From assembly GCA_964035015.1 (NCBI GenBank), contig OZ036005.1, positions 5,092,747 to 5,156,746 of the forward strand: a stretch of 64,000 bases of DNA, written 5' to 3'. Made by a program: the position numbers and the translations under genes. The notes under the pieces were generated by a model. The model did not search any database. It was given only the letters and a program-made list of their open reading frames with translations, and was not told the DNA's origin. This stretch comes from Corallium rubrum (taxonomy: Eukaryota > Cnidaria > Anthozoa > Scleralcyonacea > Coralliidae). Shown here piece by piece: positions 11,571-20,742 of the stretch. Position 1 is the first letter of the stretch. Each line of letters starts with the position of its first letter.

Positions 11571-12197
11571 TTGATTGTCATATTTATTGTCTATATTAAC
11601 ATCATTCTGTCCAATGACGTCGAACTGGAGCCAAGACCTTCTACCTCCTTTAAATTTGGCCATTTAAATTTTAGAAGTTTGAATATTGACGAAAAGTTTG
11701 ATGAATTGTCTTTTCTTCTTAAAGAAAATAATTTCCATATTTTTGCCTTGACTGAAACGCGGCTTAATGATTGTATAAACACTGATTTTTGGATTCCTGG
11801 TTACAATCCTATTGTTCGTCTTGACAGAGATGAAATAATAGGAGCCAGGTGCATGGTGTTGCCTTTTTTATCGCCGACTAGCTCCCTTGTGGTTAAGCGT
11901 AGGAAAGACTTAGAATTGACTGGTTTTGAGCTTTTGTGGGTTGAATTTCGTATAAGGGAACGTGATTTCCTTTGTGGTGCGTGTTATAGGCATCCGGATA
12001 ATGATAATGCATCTTGGTCTTTTTTCTTTGATACTTTTCAGCAATCGCTTGATAAAATACGACTATTGGCGAAAAAATTCAAAGTTGTTATACTCGGCGA
12101 TTTCAATGCGCATTATAATGAGCAGTTTCCTTGTGAGATTACTGAAGTCGGAATGCAATTGCACAGTTTTTGGAAGGTAATGACCTTGTGCAACTAA
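11571..12197 (+). pseudogene. LINE endonuclease domain (CR1/L2-like)
   Basis: This is the 5' coding part of a non-LTR retrotransposon. Its first ~25 residues include NDVELEPRP, a decayed form of the 2A-like DVELNPGP motif often seen at this place in CR1/L2-type elements. An APE-type endonuclease follows: LNFRSL (asparagine motif), ALTETRLND (catalytic glutamate), CYRHP, and VVILGDFNAH (the GDFN box). The frame breaks after about 208 residues, and later parts of the ORF appear downstream in other frames. Homologous C-terminal segments lie at 12343-12600, 12832-12990, 14060-14688 and 15490-16293. Confidence 0.75.
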
Positions 12198-12990
12198 TTT
12201 CTGAGCCAATTAACTCGCGTTACTCAGCGAAGTTTTCACAATCTTATAGACCTACTGATAACTTAATTGCTCAGGAGATTTTACTAACACCGGCATTCTT
12301 AGTCCACCATCAAACTGCGACCATTCAATTATTTTTGCTGAAATGAATATTTGTTTCCATAGATCTCTCTCCATAAAAGGGATGTGTGCATGGAAATTTA
12401 ATAATGTTGACACCTTGAACCTGAATATAGAGCTTATGCAAGTGAATTGGAATTATCGTTTAGAAAATGAGACTGATATAGATGTAGTTTATGAAAATTG
12501 GTATAAGCAATTTCGCTATATAATTAGAGATGCAAAGAGCTCTTATGAAAAATTTAATAAAGATCTGAGTGACCTCTCCATTAACAACAAAAAGTGGTAG
12601 GCAATTGCGAAACGTATTTATAACGGTGATAGTAAGCCCTCTTCCATTCCAACAATTGTAGAAAACGAGGTTTCGGTAACGGATCCTAAAGAAAAAGCTT
12701 GTATTTTTAATGATTATTTTATTGCTCAAACTGAACTGGATGGAGCTAACAATACTCCCCCAGAGTTTTTACCGTTTCAGATTTCTAAATTTCTTTCGGA
12801 TATTGTTGCAACTACTCAGGAAGTTCTAATTTTGATGACCAGCGCTGATAAATCTAAAGCTTGTGGTCACGACGGCATAGGTAATAAAATAATTAACCTT
12901 TGCTGGGTTTTTACCAGTTTTATAAACTTATCTTTCAAGTTGGGAAAATATCCGTCCCAGTGGAAATTAGCAAATGTCATTCCTTTATAC
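12198..12990 (+). pseudogene. LINE linker and first part of reverse transcriptase
   Basis: Frameshifted stretches continue the LINE: 12343-12600 (linker between EN and RT) and 12832-12990, with KSKACGHDGIGNKIIN followed by SFKLGKYPSQWKLANVIPLY. This is the start of the RT domain (the S-x-GxDGI and W-K-A-x-V-x-P-L motifs). The reading is cut at 12995 by a hairpin-ended insertion and resumes at 14054. Confidence 0.7.
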
Positions 12991-12995
12991 AACAA

Positions 12996-14053
12996 GACGC
13001 CTGCTCAGGCGTTCACTCGGGCTACTGATTTCTGAAAGCTTGGCGTAGCCTATGCGAATTTTAGCAAGACAAAATAGCAATGGCAATGGCAATGGCAATG
13101 CATTATGCATAATTGCATATATTTTGACAAATAAAATTTATGGTCTTATATGAAATGTAGCAGTGCAGGAAGCGCCGAAGGTTTGCTAATTGTAATGTAT
13201 TAAAACAACAAAGCCGTTTTCTGAAACTCAAACAACGGATCTAATATATTTAGTAGACAAAACCGATAGTGTCGGATTCGGCAGATTCAAGCGATCATTT
13301 TGATATAGAATTTATTTAAATTCGGACAAACAGAAAATATTTAAACATGTTTTGAAACACACGTATTGATATCTTATCGGTATTTGCTCTATTCGGTACT
13401 TAATAATAATATTATACTTGCATTTTGTAGTTGTTGGACTATGAAGCAGCATGCCAGGGCCAACCCGTTTTGAAATAGCCCGTCATCTTTCACGTACAAG
13501 GTCTATCGCGATCGCCGGCGTGTGCAGTTGTAAACACATGTAAGCCTTTGTATTTAAAGCATGTTTAGTGATGAAGACAATTGCCAGCCACATTATTGAT
13601 CAACTATAACTCGGTCATTTGCAAACGGTAAAGCTATTCAAACAAGGCGAAAGCCGTTACTAGGTAAACAGTACGTATATGTTCTTTGATATATTGTGCC
13701 CCTTTGTTGTGTCTCTAGTGCTCAAGTCAAACTTCATAGGTACTGATGTCAACACGGCGGGCATTTTTTCCCGTCTGTAATAAATTCGTCTATTCTGTCT
13801 TCATGGACAAACATTGTCAGCGACATTACTGATAAACTACTCATGAATTCACCAATATCCTCGGAAAACACCCCAACCCAACCAGATCAAAGGTAAAAGA
13901 ACTCGAAAAAATCGAGCACGCAACATGCCTTACAGTTTCGCAAGGCCTGACGGGATGATGCAATAATGCAATTTTGTGGAACCCCCCACAAAAAAAAAGA
14001 AAGAAAAAAAGCCGAAACCTAGACTGACTCGGCCTACCACAGGTAGCCCGAGT
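12996..14053. mobile_element. 1.06-kb hairpin-ended insertion inside the LINE
   Basis: It interrupts the RT coding sequence, which continues in sense as NRQFKVDYRPVSLLPSLSK directly after it. The left end is a GACGCCTGCTCAGGCG hairpin followed by TTCACTCGGGCTACTG (type ii). The right end is the hairpin CTCGGCCTACC-ACA-GGTAGCCCGAGT (type i). The shared ACTCGGGCTAC makes a short inverted repeat. No clear target duplication is seen. Parts (12997-13060, 13255-13480) match 1045-1365 in reverse. Hairpins near both ends without target duplication are reminiscent of Helitron/Helentron elements, but the diagnostic ends are not proven. Confidence 0.5.
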
Positions 14054-14059
14054 AAAAAG

Positions 14060-14688
14060 GAAAACCGTCAATTTAAGGTAGACTATCGCCCGGTCTCGTT
14101 GTTGCCCTCGCTCTCAAAAATTTGCGGAAAAAATAGCATTTATTCGCCTTTATAATTTTTTATACTATTATCAATCTAGTTTTAGACCTTGTGATTCTAC
14201 CGTCGACCAATTGATATATATTGTTCATCAAATTTACTTAGCTTTTGAAGAAGGCAAAGAAGTGCATGTAGTTTTTTTAGACATAAGTAAAGCCTTCGAC
14301 AGGGTGTGGCATGCAGCTGATTTGCAAACTTGAGGCACTCGGTGTCAGGGATCCTTTGTTAAAGTGGTTTGATAGTTATCTTAAAAACAGAAAACAGCGT
14401 GTTGTTATTGAGGGTCAATCATCTGAATGGAGGGGAGTAAAGTCAGGTGTACCGCAAGGGTCAGTCCGTGGCCCGTTGTTACTTTTTGATATAATAAATG
14501 ATATTACACTTGGTCTTGATTCCCACCCATTCATCTATGCTGATGATACAATGCTTTTCGAGACTGTTGAGAATAAGGATGTTTCTGCAGATCATTTAAA
14601 TAATGATTTGTTGAAAATTTCTGAATGGTCGAATAAGTGGCTTATCACCACGAAACCTTCCAAATCTCGTAGCATGGTGTTTTCATAA
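14060..14688 (+). pseudogene. LINE reverse transcriptase, central part
   Basis: RT motifs appear in order. VDYRPVSLLPSLSKI opens the segment, then HVVFLDISKAFDRVWH (motif A with the first catalytic Asp), LLKWFDSYLKNRKQRVVIEG, GVPQGSVRGPLLL (motif B), and FIYADDTMLF (motif C, the YADD catalytic pair). A stop or frame change lies just after DRVWH near 14330. The catalytic residues are intact, but the ORF as a whole is broken in several places, so the copy is dead. Confidence 0.8.
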
Positions 14689-14922
14689 TAAATCTATTCA
14701 TCCCGCTTTGTTTCTTGATGGTTTATATTTAAAGGAGGTAGAATCCCATACTCACCTTGGACTTACTGTACGTTCCAAGCTAACATGTCTTGGCGGAGTA
14801 ATACACAAAATATTTTTGAAAAAGCTTCTAAACGATTAACATGCTAAAACCATTAAAATATAGAGTGATCAGTAACAGGTCTACGTTGGTTTGTTTATAC
14901 AAGAGTTTAATTAGACCTTTAA

Positions 14923-15486
14923 CCCTATCCAGACTGGGGGGGGGGGGGGGGAAGTGCCCGCGCTGAATTTAAAAGTTAATATCTCCTAAACCAGTACAGG
15001 TATGGTTCTGAAATTTTATGACTTTTCCTAAATATGTATGGGCTTTATGTGTGGAAAACTTGGTGAAAAAATATTACGCCGAAAAAAAGTTACAGCGGAG
15101 TCGTGAACACCTACCAACACAAAATTTCAGCCGACAATTTTTATTATGTTTGCTTTTATAATAGTTACAATAAAAGTAAGCACTTTTTAATAAAGAGAAA
15201 CTATTTTTTTGATATACTACCTTTTTTATATTAACAAAACAATAGGAAAATAAATTTTGGAAATTCTAGAAATCTTGGGTTTTTGCAATTAATGACGTCA
15301 TAATGACGTCATAATTTGTCGCCATGACAACAACATAAGTGTAACACATACTTGAACAAGGCATACCATCCACCTGTAAAAGTTTCGTCGGAATACACCA
15401 AATGGTTCAGGAGATATTGACCGCGGGCACTCCCCCCCCCCCCCCCCCAGTCCCAGAAGACAAAAAAAAGCCCAGTCTGGATAGGG
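14923..15486. mobile_element. piggyBac-like MITE with TTAA duplication
   Basis: The 564-bp element starts CCCTATCCAGACTGGGG and ends with the inverted complement CCCAGTCTGGATAGGG. TTAA lies immediately outside both ends (14919-14922 and 15487-15490). TTAA duplication and CCC-starting TIRs are the signature of piggyBac. Long G and C runs follow the left TIR and precede the right one, and TGACGTCATAATGACGTCA occurs inside. It interrupts the LINE, which resumes with NEYGDIIWDNC after it. No transposase is encoded. Confidence 0.75.
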
Positions 15487-15490
15487 TTAA

Positions 15491-16293
15491 TGAATATGGA
15501 GATATAATTTGGGATAACTGTAGTGATGGCGAATCACAATTATTGGAGAACTTTCAATATGAATCTGCCAAAGTTGTGACCGGCGCCATTAAGGGTACAA
15601 GTGCCTGGGCGGATCTTTGTACCAGAAGAAAAATGCACAAATTAGCTTTTTTTTATAAAATTGCCAAGAGGATTTCTCCGTTGTATTTTGTTGACTTATT
15701 ACCTGATACTATCGGCGAACGGGTGCATTTTTCTCTACGGTCGAATGAAAATTTTTGTTTGTTTTGATGTCGAACAGTTATAGATTTCATCCTTCATTTT
15801 TTCCTACGGCAATTGATTAATGGAATTCCTTAAGCGTTGACATACGCATTTCAATTTCATTACCAGTATTCAAAGTCAAATTGATGTAGGTTTTCTGTCC
15901 TTTGAAAGATAAAAATTTATTTGACTTTTCTCTTACTCGTTGGGCGTCCATTCTTCATACCCGTCTAAGACTTGGATTTTATGCCTTGGCCTGAACGAAT
16001 ACTTGTTCAGAATAAATTGTTGTTCATCACCAAAATGTGATTGTGGTATGGAGAATGAGACCATTAAACATTATTTTCTATCTTGTCCCCGTTTCGCTGC
16101 TCAACGCGTTTTGTTTCTTGCCTCGGCTGAGCGGATTTGTGGTAGCAAATGGTCAGAGAGTAGCGCCAGAATGAAGGTTTTTTATATTCTTAATGGTATT
16201 GAGGACATAAGTTATGAAGCAAATTGCATTTTCTTTGGGGAAGTTCAGAATTATATTCTTTCTTCAAATCGCTTCTCTCTGGCCATTGCATAA
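15491..16293 (+). pseudogene. LINE C-terminal region
   Basis: Two frames carry the C-terminal part. 15491-15767 contains EYGDIIWDNCSDGESQ, then AKVVTGAIKGTSAW and LAFFYKIAKRISPLYF. 15940-16293 ends with CCSSPKCDCGMENETIKHY and LSCPRFAAQR, a Cys/His cluster (CxxCxC..H...C) common at the C-terminus of CR1/L2-like proteins. A stop and frame change separate them near 15770-15940. A (TG)n run at 16297-16327 and an A-rich tail near 16460 mark the 3' end. Confidence 0.7.

Positions 16294-16296
<3 letters not shown>

Positions 16297-16328
<32 letters not shown>
16297..16328. repeat. (TG)n microsatellite
   Basis: About 16 TG units lie directly after the LINE coding remnant. Confidence 0.95.
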
Positions 16329-16332
<4 letters not shown>

Positions 16333-16725
16333 AAGCTTTATTTCTTTTTCCGGCAAAGATTAACTTGTGTGCCATTTTATTGTAAACGTTTTGGTGTGAG
16401 CTCCCTAGATAAGCCATTTGTGCTTTTGGAGCAAACACTTGTCAAAAATATGTTTAAATAAAAAATAAAATTAAAATAATACCACCAGCTACGCATGCAG
16501 GCTATTAGAAAATGCTACAGTAAATTATATCAAAACAGTTCGCAGCTTTACGCAATAAATTGTTATTTATAACTATAAGTTTGAATAAAATTAAATAAAT
16601 ATAAAAAAGCAAAAGACACGTATCGGTCGTTAATGCAATGAAAGATTGATTTACGTTAAAACCCAAACATCTATCGCATCTAAATATAATCCAGCATGGA
16701 TTTACAAATTATTTGGACTTTCCGG

Positions 16726-17422
16726 CTAAAGTTTAGCATTCCAACAAAACGCACACCACCAGGGACAACCTCCCTGCACATTTCTTTTTACTAGGTTACT
16801 GACTATGGAATCTTGACGACATCGATTCAAGTGAATTTCCAGCCCAATTTTGCAATACTTTGTGCCACGTCCCTTGATACGACTTTGAATTTCCCGAACG
16901 AATTTTGAGCCGAGATTAGATGACAGGACTTCGGCGTGTAAGCGTTCCTCTAAAACGCCTTCCCAGTAAGCAGCCTCCGAACACTTCGCAGTCACCATGT
17001 AGCGGATCGTTTTCTTCACTCTCTTGTCTCCATTTTCGTCGGTTTCAATGGCACTTTCCACGGTTTTTTTGAATCCAAACTTTTCCAAGTTTGCCTCTTT
17101 CAAAATCTTGAACATTTCGTCTTTAGATAACTTCAGTTCAGGGTCAAACACACGAATGACATCGGTCTCAGCCCCATCTACATGCAATAAAAGTTAACAT
17201 TCAGTAAAATTTTATAATAGATCAACAGTAGAATTTTTCAAACTGGACTATACACTCTATAGGTTAACGAACGAGTGCATGCAGGTCTGCTTTAATCGCG
17301 CAATGTATATAACTTTCTCAGAATGTTACAACAACTCAGTTACAATAATATAGTGTAAAAATACCTGCATGTAAGCAAACAAATGCCAAAGCAATAACTG
17401 CGAGAACACCAAGACACTTCAT
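16726..17422 (-). CDS. Secreted precursor-like protein, copy 2 (two exons)
   Basis: Exon 1 (17365-17422) encodes the signal peptide MKCLGVLAVIALAFVCLHA and ends phase 1 at CAG|GTATTT. The 187-base intron ends TGTAG, and exon 2 (16726-17177) continues with DGAETDVIRVFDPE. Together they are 510 nt, 169 residues plus stop. After the signal peptide comes a ~115-residue charged region with one Cys in TAKCSEAAYW and two in YCKIGLEIHLNRC. A dibasic VKR and an 18-residue tail with three Cys (CxxxCxxC) follow. This layout (signal, pro-region, KR, Cys-rich tail) resembles secreted peptide precursors, including defence-type peptides, but that is inference. I do not recognise the family. The frame is intact. 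The gene is paralogous to copy 3; the pro-region is about four-fifths identical. Confidence 0.7.
17178..17364 (-). other. Intron 1 of copy-2 secreted-protein gene
   Basis: 187 bases with GT at the 5' end and AG at the 3' end on the minus strand, phase 1. The corresponding intron in copy 3 (33546-33729) has the same phase and nearly the same length. Confidence 0.65.
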
Positions 17423-17725
17423 GATAAAAAGTTCACACTGTTTTCTTCTCTCAGAACTTCGGGTTTCTTCATCTTATAACCAACTTTCTCGGAGGTTTCC
17501 AACTGGAAGTGAATGCTCTGCTGCAGACGTTCGTCTTAAACTCTCTTAATTGTGCACATGACAAAACTTATTCGAAAACAAGTATTGAAGGCAGTGAAGG
17601 TTTTCAGAAATTTGCTGAAACCAAAAATAATTTTGACATTAAGATTAGAGTTATTTATTTAATGGTTTAGCATAACAAATAACAAATATGTCAAGTATCC
17701 ACAAATCATTCACTCCACACTTGCA

Positions 17726-17731
17726 TGCATG
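17726..17731. repeat. Target-site duplication TGCATG, left
   Basis: TGCATG directly precedes the element's terminal AGTAGATGAC and recurs directly after its right end at 23949-23954. The homologous unoccupied site in copy 1 (434-439) has TGCATG once, and TGCA-repeat variation accounts for four extra bases on the left. Confidence 0.75.
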
Positions 17732-17890
17732 AGTAGATGACCCCCCCCATATGGTGTATCAAAGGGATGCCGCCTCATTAAATATTCAGCGTGACTCACG
17801 CATGACTCACGCATGACTCACGCATGACTCACGCCTGTGACATGTTTGGACAAGACTGGAATATAGTTAGTGCGCATGAAGTTATATAAA
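17732..17890 (+). repeat. Terminal inverted repeat, left
   Basis: It runs AGTAGATGAC, a C run, ATATGGTGTATCAAAGGG, then 3-4 tandem GACTCACGCAT motifs, ACATGTTTGGACAAGACTGG, and ends at an inward-facing TATATAAA (17883-17890). The TATA-like box could serve the 88-aa ORF downstream. Confidence 0.8.
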
Positions 17891-18124
17891 TTGAATAATA
17901 TGGAGACTTTGAATATTATATTAACCTTTATGATCAAACGGTCTTATACACGTTTTGTGGCAATAAGTGTTAACAAGTTTAGAGAGTTATCGTTTACTTT
18001 GGCCTAGTTTGTAGAGGAACGAAACAGAAATGGATAGAGACACTTTATATTTTTTATCTTAAACCTGGTTTGTAGGAATTTAGCGGGTTTTTGGTTAAGT
18101 AATCTTAGTGTTATTTACGAAGAG

Positions 18125-18391
18125 ATGAATGTTGACAGTTTTGGTGGAATTATCGCTTATCTAACCCTAGTGTATAGAGTATACGAATCCTTGGATGAAG
18201 AATCAATTCGAGAAGCCGTAAAAAGAAGAACGATCAATGATTTCATGAGAAAATATAAACGGAATAACTCTTCAAGCTGGTTGCTACGCTTTCTGTTACT
18301 AACTGTGATATTTGCATATTTATCTCAGTGCACGTGCAGGAGACAAAAGAGAAACTCATTAGGGGCAATTATGAGGATTAGGCAAGTCTAG
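18125..18391 (+). CDS. Small membrane-like protein of the element, 88 aa
   Basis: This ORF starts inside the left unique segment and enters the palindrome arm at its residue 52. Residues 1-50 are polar, with a charged helix-like segment SLDEESIREAVKRRTI. Residues 53-68 are strongly hydrophobic (LLRFLLLTVIFAYLSQ), a likely single membrane span, followed by a basic tail. A diverged and broken version lies on the minus strand of the right half (about 22883-23030), where a segment like DEESLREIVKRTIL is followed by a stop. Purifying selection on the left copy is possible but untested. The TIR TATA-like box lies about 240 bases upstream. Function is unknown and the family is not recognised. Confidence 0.45.
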   Translation: MNVDSFGGIIAYLTLVYRVYESLDEESIREAVKRRTINDFMRKYKRNNSSSWLLRFLLLTVIFAYLSQCTCRRQKRNSLGAIMRIRQV

Positions 18392-18461
18392 GCGAGAAAG
18401 TCATTAACAACACGCGTACATGTAATACAGAATTTAAACTATTTTATTGAGAAATATATCT

Positions 18462-19136
18462 TTACACAAAAAACTCTTGATTATTTAGTGATCTATCGGT
18501 AACACTAGCATATGGGCATACAGTACATCTTATAATCCGAAGGCATGGATCATGAGTCTTGAATTCTGTACCACAAACATTACATATCAGATTTCGAATA
18601 ACACATTTGTTAAAATATTTCCACAAACACGTAGGACACTCAATTACATGTGTAAAATTAACAGGATTCTGACAACGTTCGCAATCAACAGGTTCGTCAA
18701 TTATAGAATTTTCTGATTCTATTTCGGTGTAATCTTTATCGTGTTCTGAATCTTCTTCGGAGGACGTTTCTTCGTTTTCGCTCTCTGATTCTGTTTCTTC
18801 TTCTGCCTGCGCCAACATTGTCAGCACTCGAACATTTTCGATAAGGTTTTTGTCAATGTTAATGTCGGCGAGTCCTTTTACAAATACATTTAGACCAGCT
18901 GGTTCGGGAATTCCTGAGACGTAAGGTGATACGCAGTATTCTACCAATTCGGCTATTTTTGTGTTTGGTATAGTTCTTCCTTGATACACAATTTCTCCTT
19001 TGGGATTCCATGTTAAGTTGACATAGGACGCGAGTAAACTATTCAGTAAAGAAGACGCTGTCGCTTCATCGACTCCGTAGTCAAAGTGTGACAGTATTTC
19101 TTTAACACGAAAATCATCATGTAATCTTTCTCCCAT
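18462..19136 (-). CDS. Cys-rich acidic protein of the element, 224 aa (left copy)
   Basis: The translated protein is identical to that at 22025-22699 in the other arm. Residues 1-110 form an ordered-looking domain with LVEYCVSPYV and GLNVFVKGLADI. Residues 112-143 are a Glu/Ser acidic stretch (EEETESESENEETSSEED). Residues 152-207 carry ten Cys: C152-x2-C155, C167-x2-C170, C178, C185-x2-C188, C198, C204-x2-C207. This suggests a zinc-ribbon or RING-like treble fold. Such a layout fits a regulatory or DNA-binding viral protein, but I do not recognise the family. It is followed by the 105-aa gene on the same strand, 44 bases upstream. The intact frame in both arms suggests recent duplication or continuing homogenisation. 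Confidence 0.6.
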   Translation of the reverse strand: MGERLHDDFRVKEILSHFDYGVDEATASSLLNSLLASYVNLTWNPKGEIVYQGRTIPNTKIAELVEYCVSPYVSGIPEPAGLNVFVKGLADINIDKNLIENVRVLTMLAQAEEETESESENEETSSEEDSEHDKDYTEIESENSIIDEPVDCERCQNPVNFTHVIECPTCLWKYFNKCVIRNLICNVCGTEFKTHDPCLRIIRCTVCPYASVTDRSLNNQEFFV

Positions 19137-19180
19137 CGTGTTCAGGGTTCGAATGAGGGTCTTTACAAAATATCGTTCTT

Positions 19181-19498
19181 TTATATTAGTTCTGCGAGTC
19201 CGTCTAAAACAGGACCAAGTAAGACATCAAGAAATCCTGCACCTTTTTGAACCAGTATCTCCTTTTTTCTCATAAAACTACTTCGGGGACTAGCCAAAGT
19301 TGATATGTCGTCGCTATAAGGCTTAACGTCTTCAAGCAAAGCAGGTGATAATTGATATTGCATTGACCAAAAGTTCAACATACAATCACAAATGCATCTA
19401 ATTTGCTCGGGGTTTGCAGTCTCCAACAGGGCTCGCTGTTGAATAGGTTCACTTGTACATAAAAGTTCAAGAAACGGTTTGTGCTTTTTCATCAACAT
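19181..19498 (-). CDS. Small conserved element protein, 105 aa (left copy)
   Basis: The protein has a helical Leu-rich N-terminal half (FLELL, then RALLETANPEQIRCICDCML), a middle with ALLEDVKPYSDDISTLA, and a basic to hydrophobic end, RKKEILVQKGAGFLDVLLGP. From memory, small proteins with this Leu-rich start and a terminal 'LVQKGGFL..LL' motif recur in animal Polinton/adintovirus-like integrated elements, possibly as a virion or core-like product. I cannot verify this here. It differs from the right-arm copy at about two residues (K5N and C14R). It lies between the 224-aa gene and the GA-rich tract. Function is unassigned. Confidence 0.55.
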   Translation of the reverse strand: MLMKKHKPFLELLCTSEPIQQRALLETANPEQIRCICDCMLNFWSMQYQLSPALLEDVKPYSDDISTLASPRSSFMRKKEILVQKGAGFLDVLLGPVLDGLAELI

Positions 19499-19554
19499 CT
19501 CTATTTGACAGTCAGTCTCTAAATGAGGAAAACGCTACCAAAACACACATTTTA

Positions 19555-20243
19555 AGAGGAGGAGGAGGAGGAGAAAGAGGAGGAGGAGAAAGAGGAGAAA
19601 GAGGAGGAGAAAGAGGAGGAGGAGGAGGAGAAAGAGGAGGAGGAGAAAGAGGAGGAGGAGAAAGAGGAGGAGGAGGAGAAAGAGGAGGAGGAGGAGAAAG
19701 AGGAGGAGGAGGAGGAGGAGAAAGAGGAGGAGGAGGAGGAGGAGGAGGAGGAGGAGGAGAAAGAGGCGAAAGAGGAGGAGGAGGAGGAGAAAGAGGAGGA
19801 GGAGGAGAAAGAGGAGGAGGAGGAGGAGAAAGAGGAGGAGGTGGAGGAGGAGGAGAAAGAGGAGGAGGAGGAGAAAGAGGAGGAGAAAGAGGAGGAGGAG
19901 GAGAAAGAGGAGGAGGAGGAGGAGGAGAAAGAGGAGGAGGAGAAGAAAGAGGAGGATGAGGAGGAGGAGGAGGAGAAAGAGGAGGAGGAGGAGGAGAAAG
20001 AGGAGGAGAAAGAGGAGGAGGAGGAGAAAGAGGAGGAGGAGGAGGAGAAAGAGGAGGAGGAGAAGAAAGAGGAGGAGGAGGAGAAAGAGGAGGAGGAGGA
20101 GGAGGAGAAAGAGGAGGAGGAGGAAAAGGAGAAAGAGGAGGAGAAGGAGGAGGAGGAGAAAGAGGAGGAGGAGGAGGAGAAAGAGGAGGAGGAGGAGGAG
20201 AAAGAGGAGGGGAAGGAGAAAGAGGAGGAGGAGAAATAAATAA
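19555..20243. repeat. GA-rich polypurine tract, left arm (~690 bp)
   Basis: Irregular repetition of AGGAGGAGGAGAAAG units with only occasional interruptions. The plus strand is polypurine. Six-frame ORFs through it (Glu/Lys-, Arg/Gly- or Ser/Phe-rich) are consequences of the repeat. Together with the inverted tract at 20743-21606 it can form both a cruciform and triplex-type structures. Confidence 0.9.
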
Positions 20244-20290
20244 TATGACATTCTCTAGAAATTTTTATTCTGCTCATGCTCTTCAACGAG

Positions 20291-20685
20291 AGATCATCGA
20301 GGACGATCAGGTTACGTTGAGAGACTTCAAGAAAATTATCAGAGTCAATGTCGGAAGGTATACCCTCGTAGAATTCGATGCCTGGTATTGTCTTGATCAT
20401 TTCTAAATACATGGGCTGCCATTGTCCATAACACCAAATGATACGTTCGGGAGGAGGATTAATCGTAGTTTGGGCGTTTTCCAGCAGCGTTTTTACCCAT
20501 ACTGTTTTACCACTCTGTGTGCATCCAGCGACAATGCAAGTAAATGGATGCTGCATGACTGTTGCGTCATTGAGAAGATGTGCTGGTCTTGAATAAGTAC
20601 TGTTTTTATGGAAATTTTTTATATGACGTTGCATGTTGAATAGTGTAGAAAACGTTTTTCCACAAGTGCTGCAGACATAAGACAT
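20291..20685 (-). pseudogene. Zinc-finger genome-packaging ATPase, 5' part, truncated
   Basis: Starting at the ATG at 20685, the protein opens with a C2H2 finger (C5-x2-C8-x12-H21-x4-H26). An FtsK/HerA (A32-like) ATPase domain follows, with Walker A GCTQSGKT (residues 54-61) and Walker B LIVLDD (126-131). Such ATPases package DNA in Polinton/adintovirus and related double-jelly-roll viruses, usually over about 200-250 residues. Here the coding sequence stops matching immediately after Walker B, where the left arm begins. Sensor and arginine-finger regions are missing, and the frame runs into the arm and GA-rich tract. It cannot be a working ATPase. I chose this Met because the finger follows at once; the in-frame Met at 20736 lies in the arm. 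Confidence 0.7.
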
Positions 20686-20690
20686 GTTCA
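20291..20690. other. Loop of the palindrome (400 bp unique)
   Basis: This is the only non-duplicated sequence between the two arms. It consists almost entirely of the start of the ATPase gene on the minus strand. Both edges carry the same motif (CTTCAACGAG at 20281-20290 and CTCGTTGAAG at 20691-20700). That is where the fold-back joint formed. Confidence 0.85.
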
Positions 20691-20742
20691 CTCGTTGAAG
20701 AGCATGAGCAGAATAAAAATTTCTAGAGAATGTCATATTATT

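Larger units (their letters stand above)
18280..20290. repeat. Left arm of the large palindrome
   Basis: It is inverted and nearly identical to 20691-22882 from the loop boundary (CTTCAACGAG) out to GTTGCTACGC at 18280. It includes the 224-aa and 105-aa genes and a 690-bp GA-rich tract. The right arm is about 180 bp longer, nearly all in its GA-rich tract. Beyond 18280 the similarity continues weakly through the 88-aa ORF. Confidence 0.85.
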
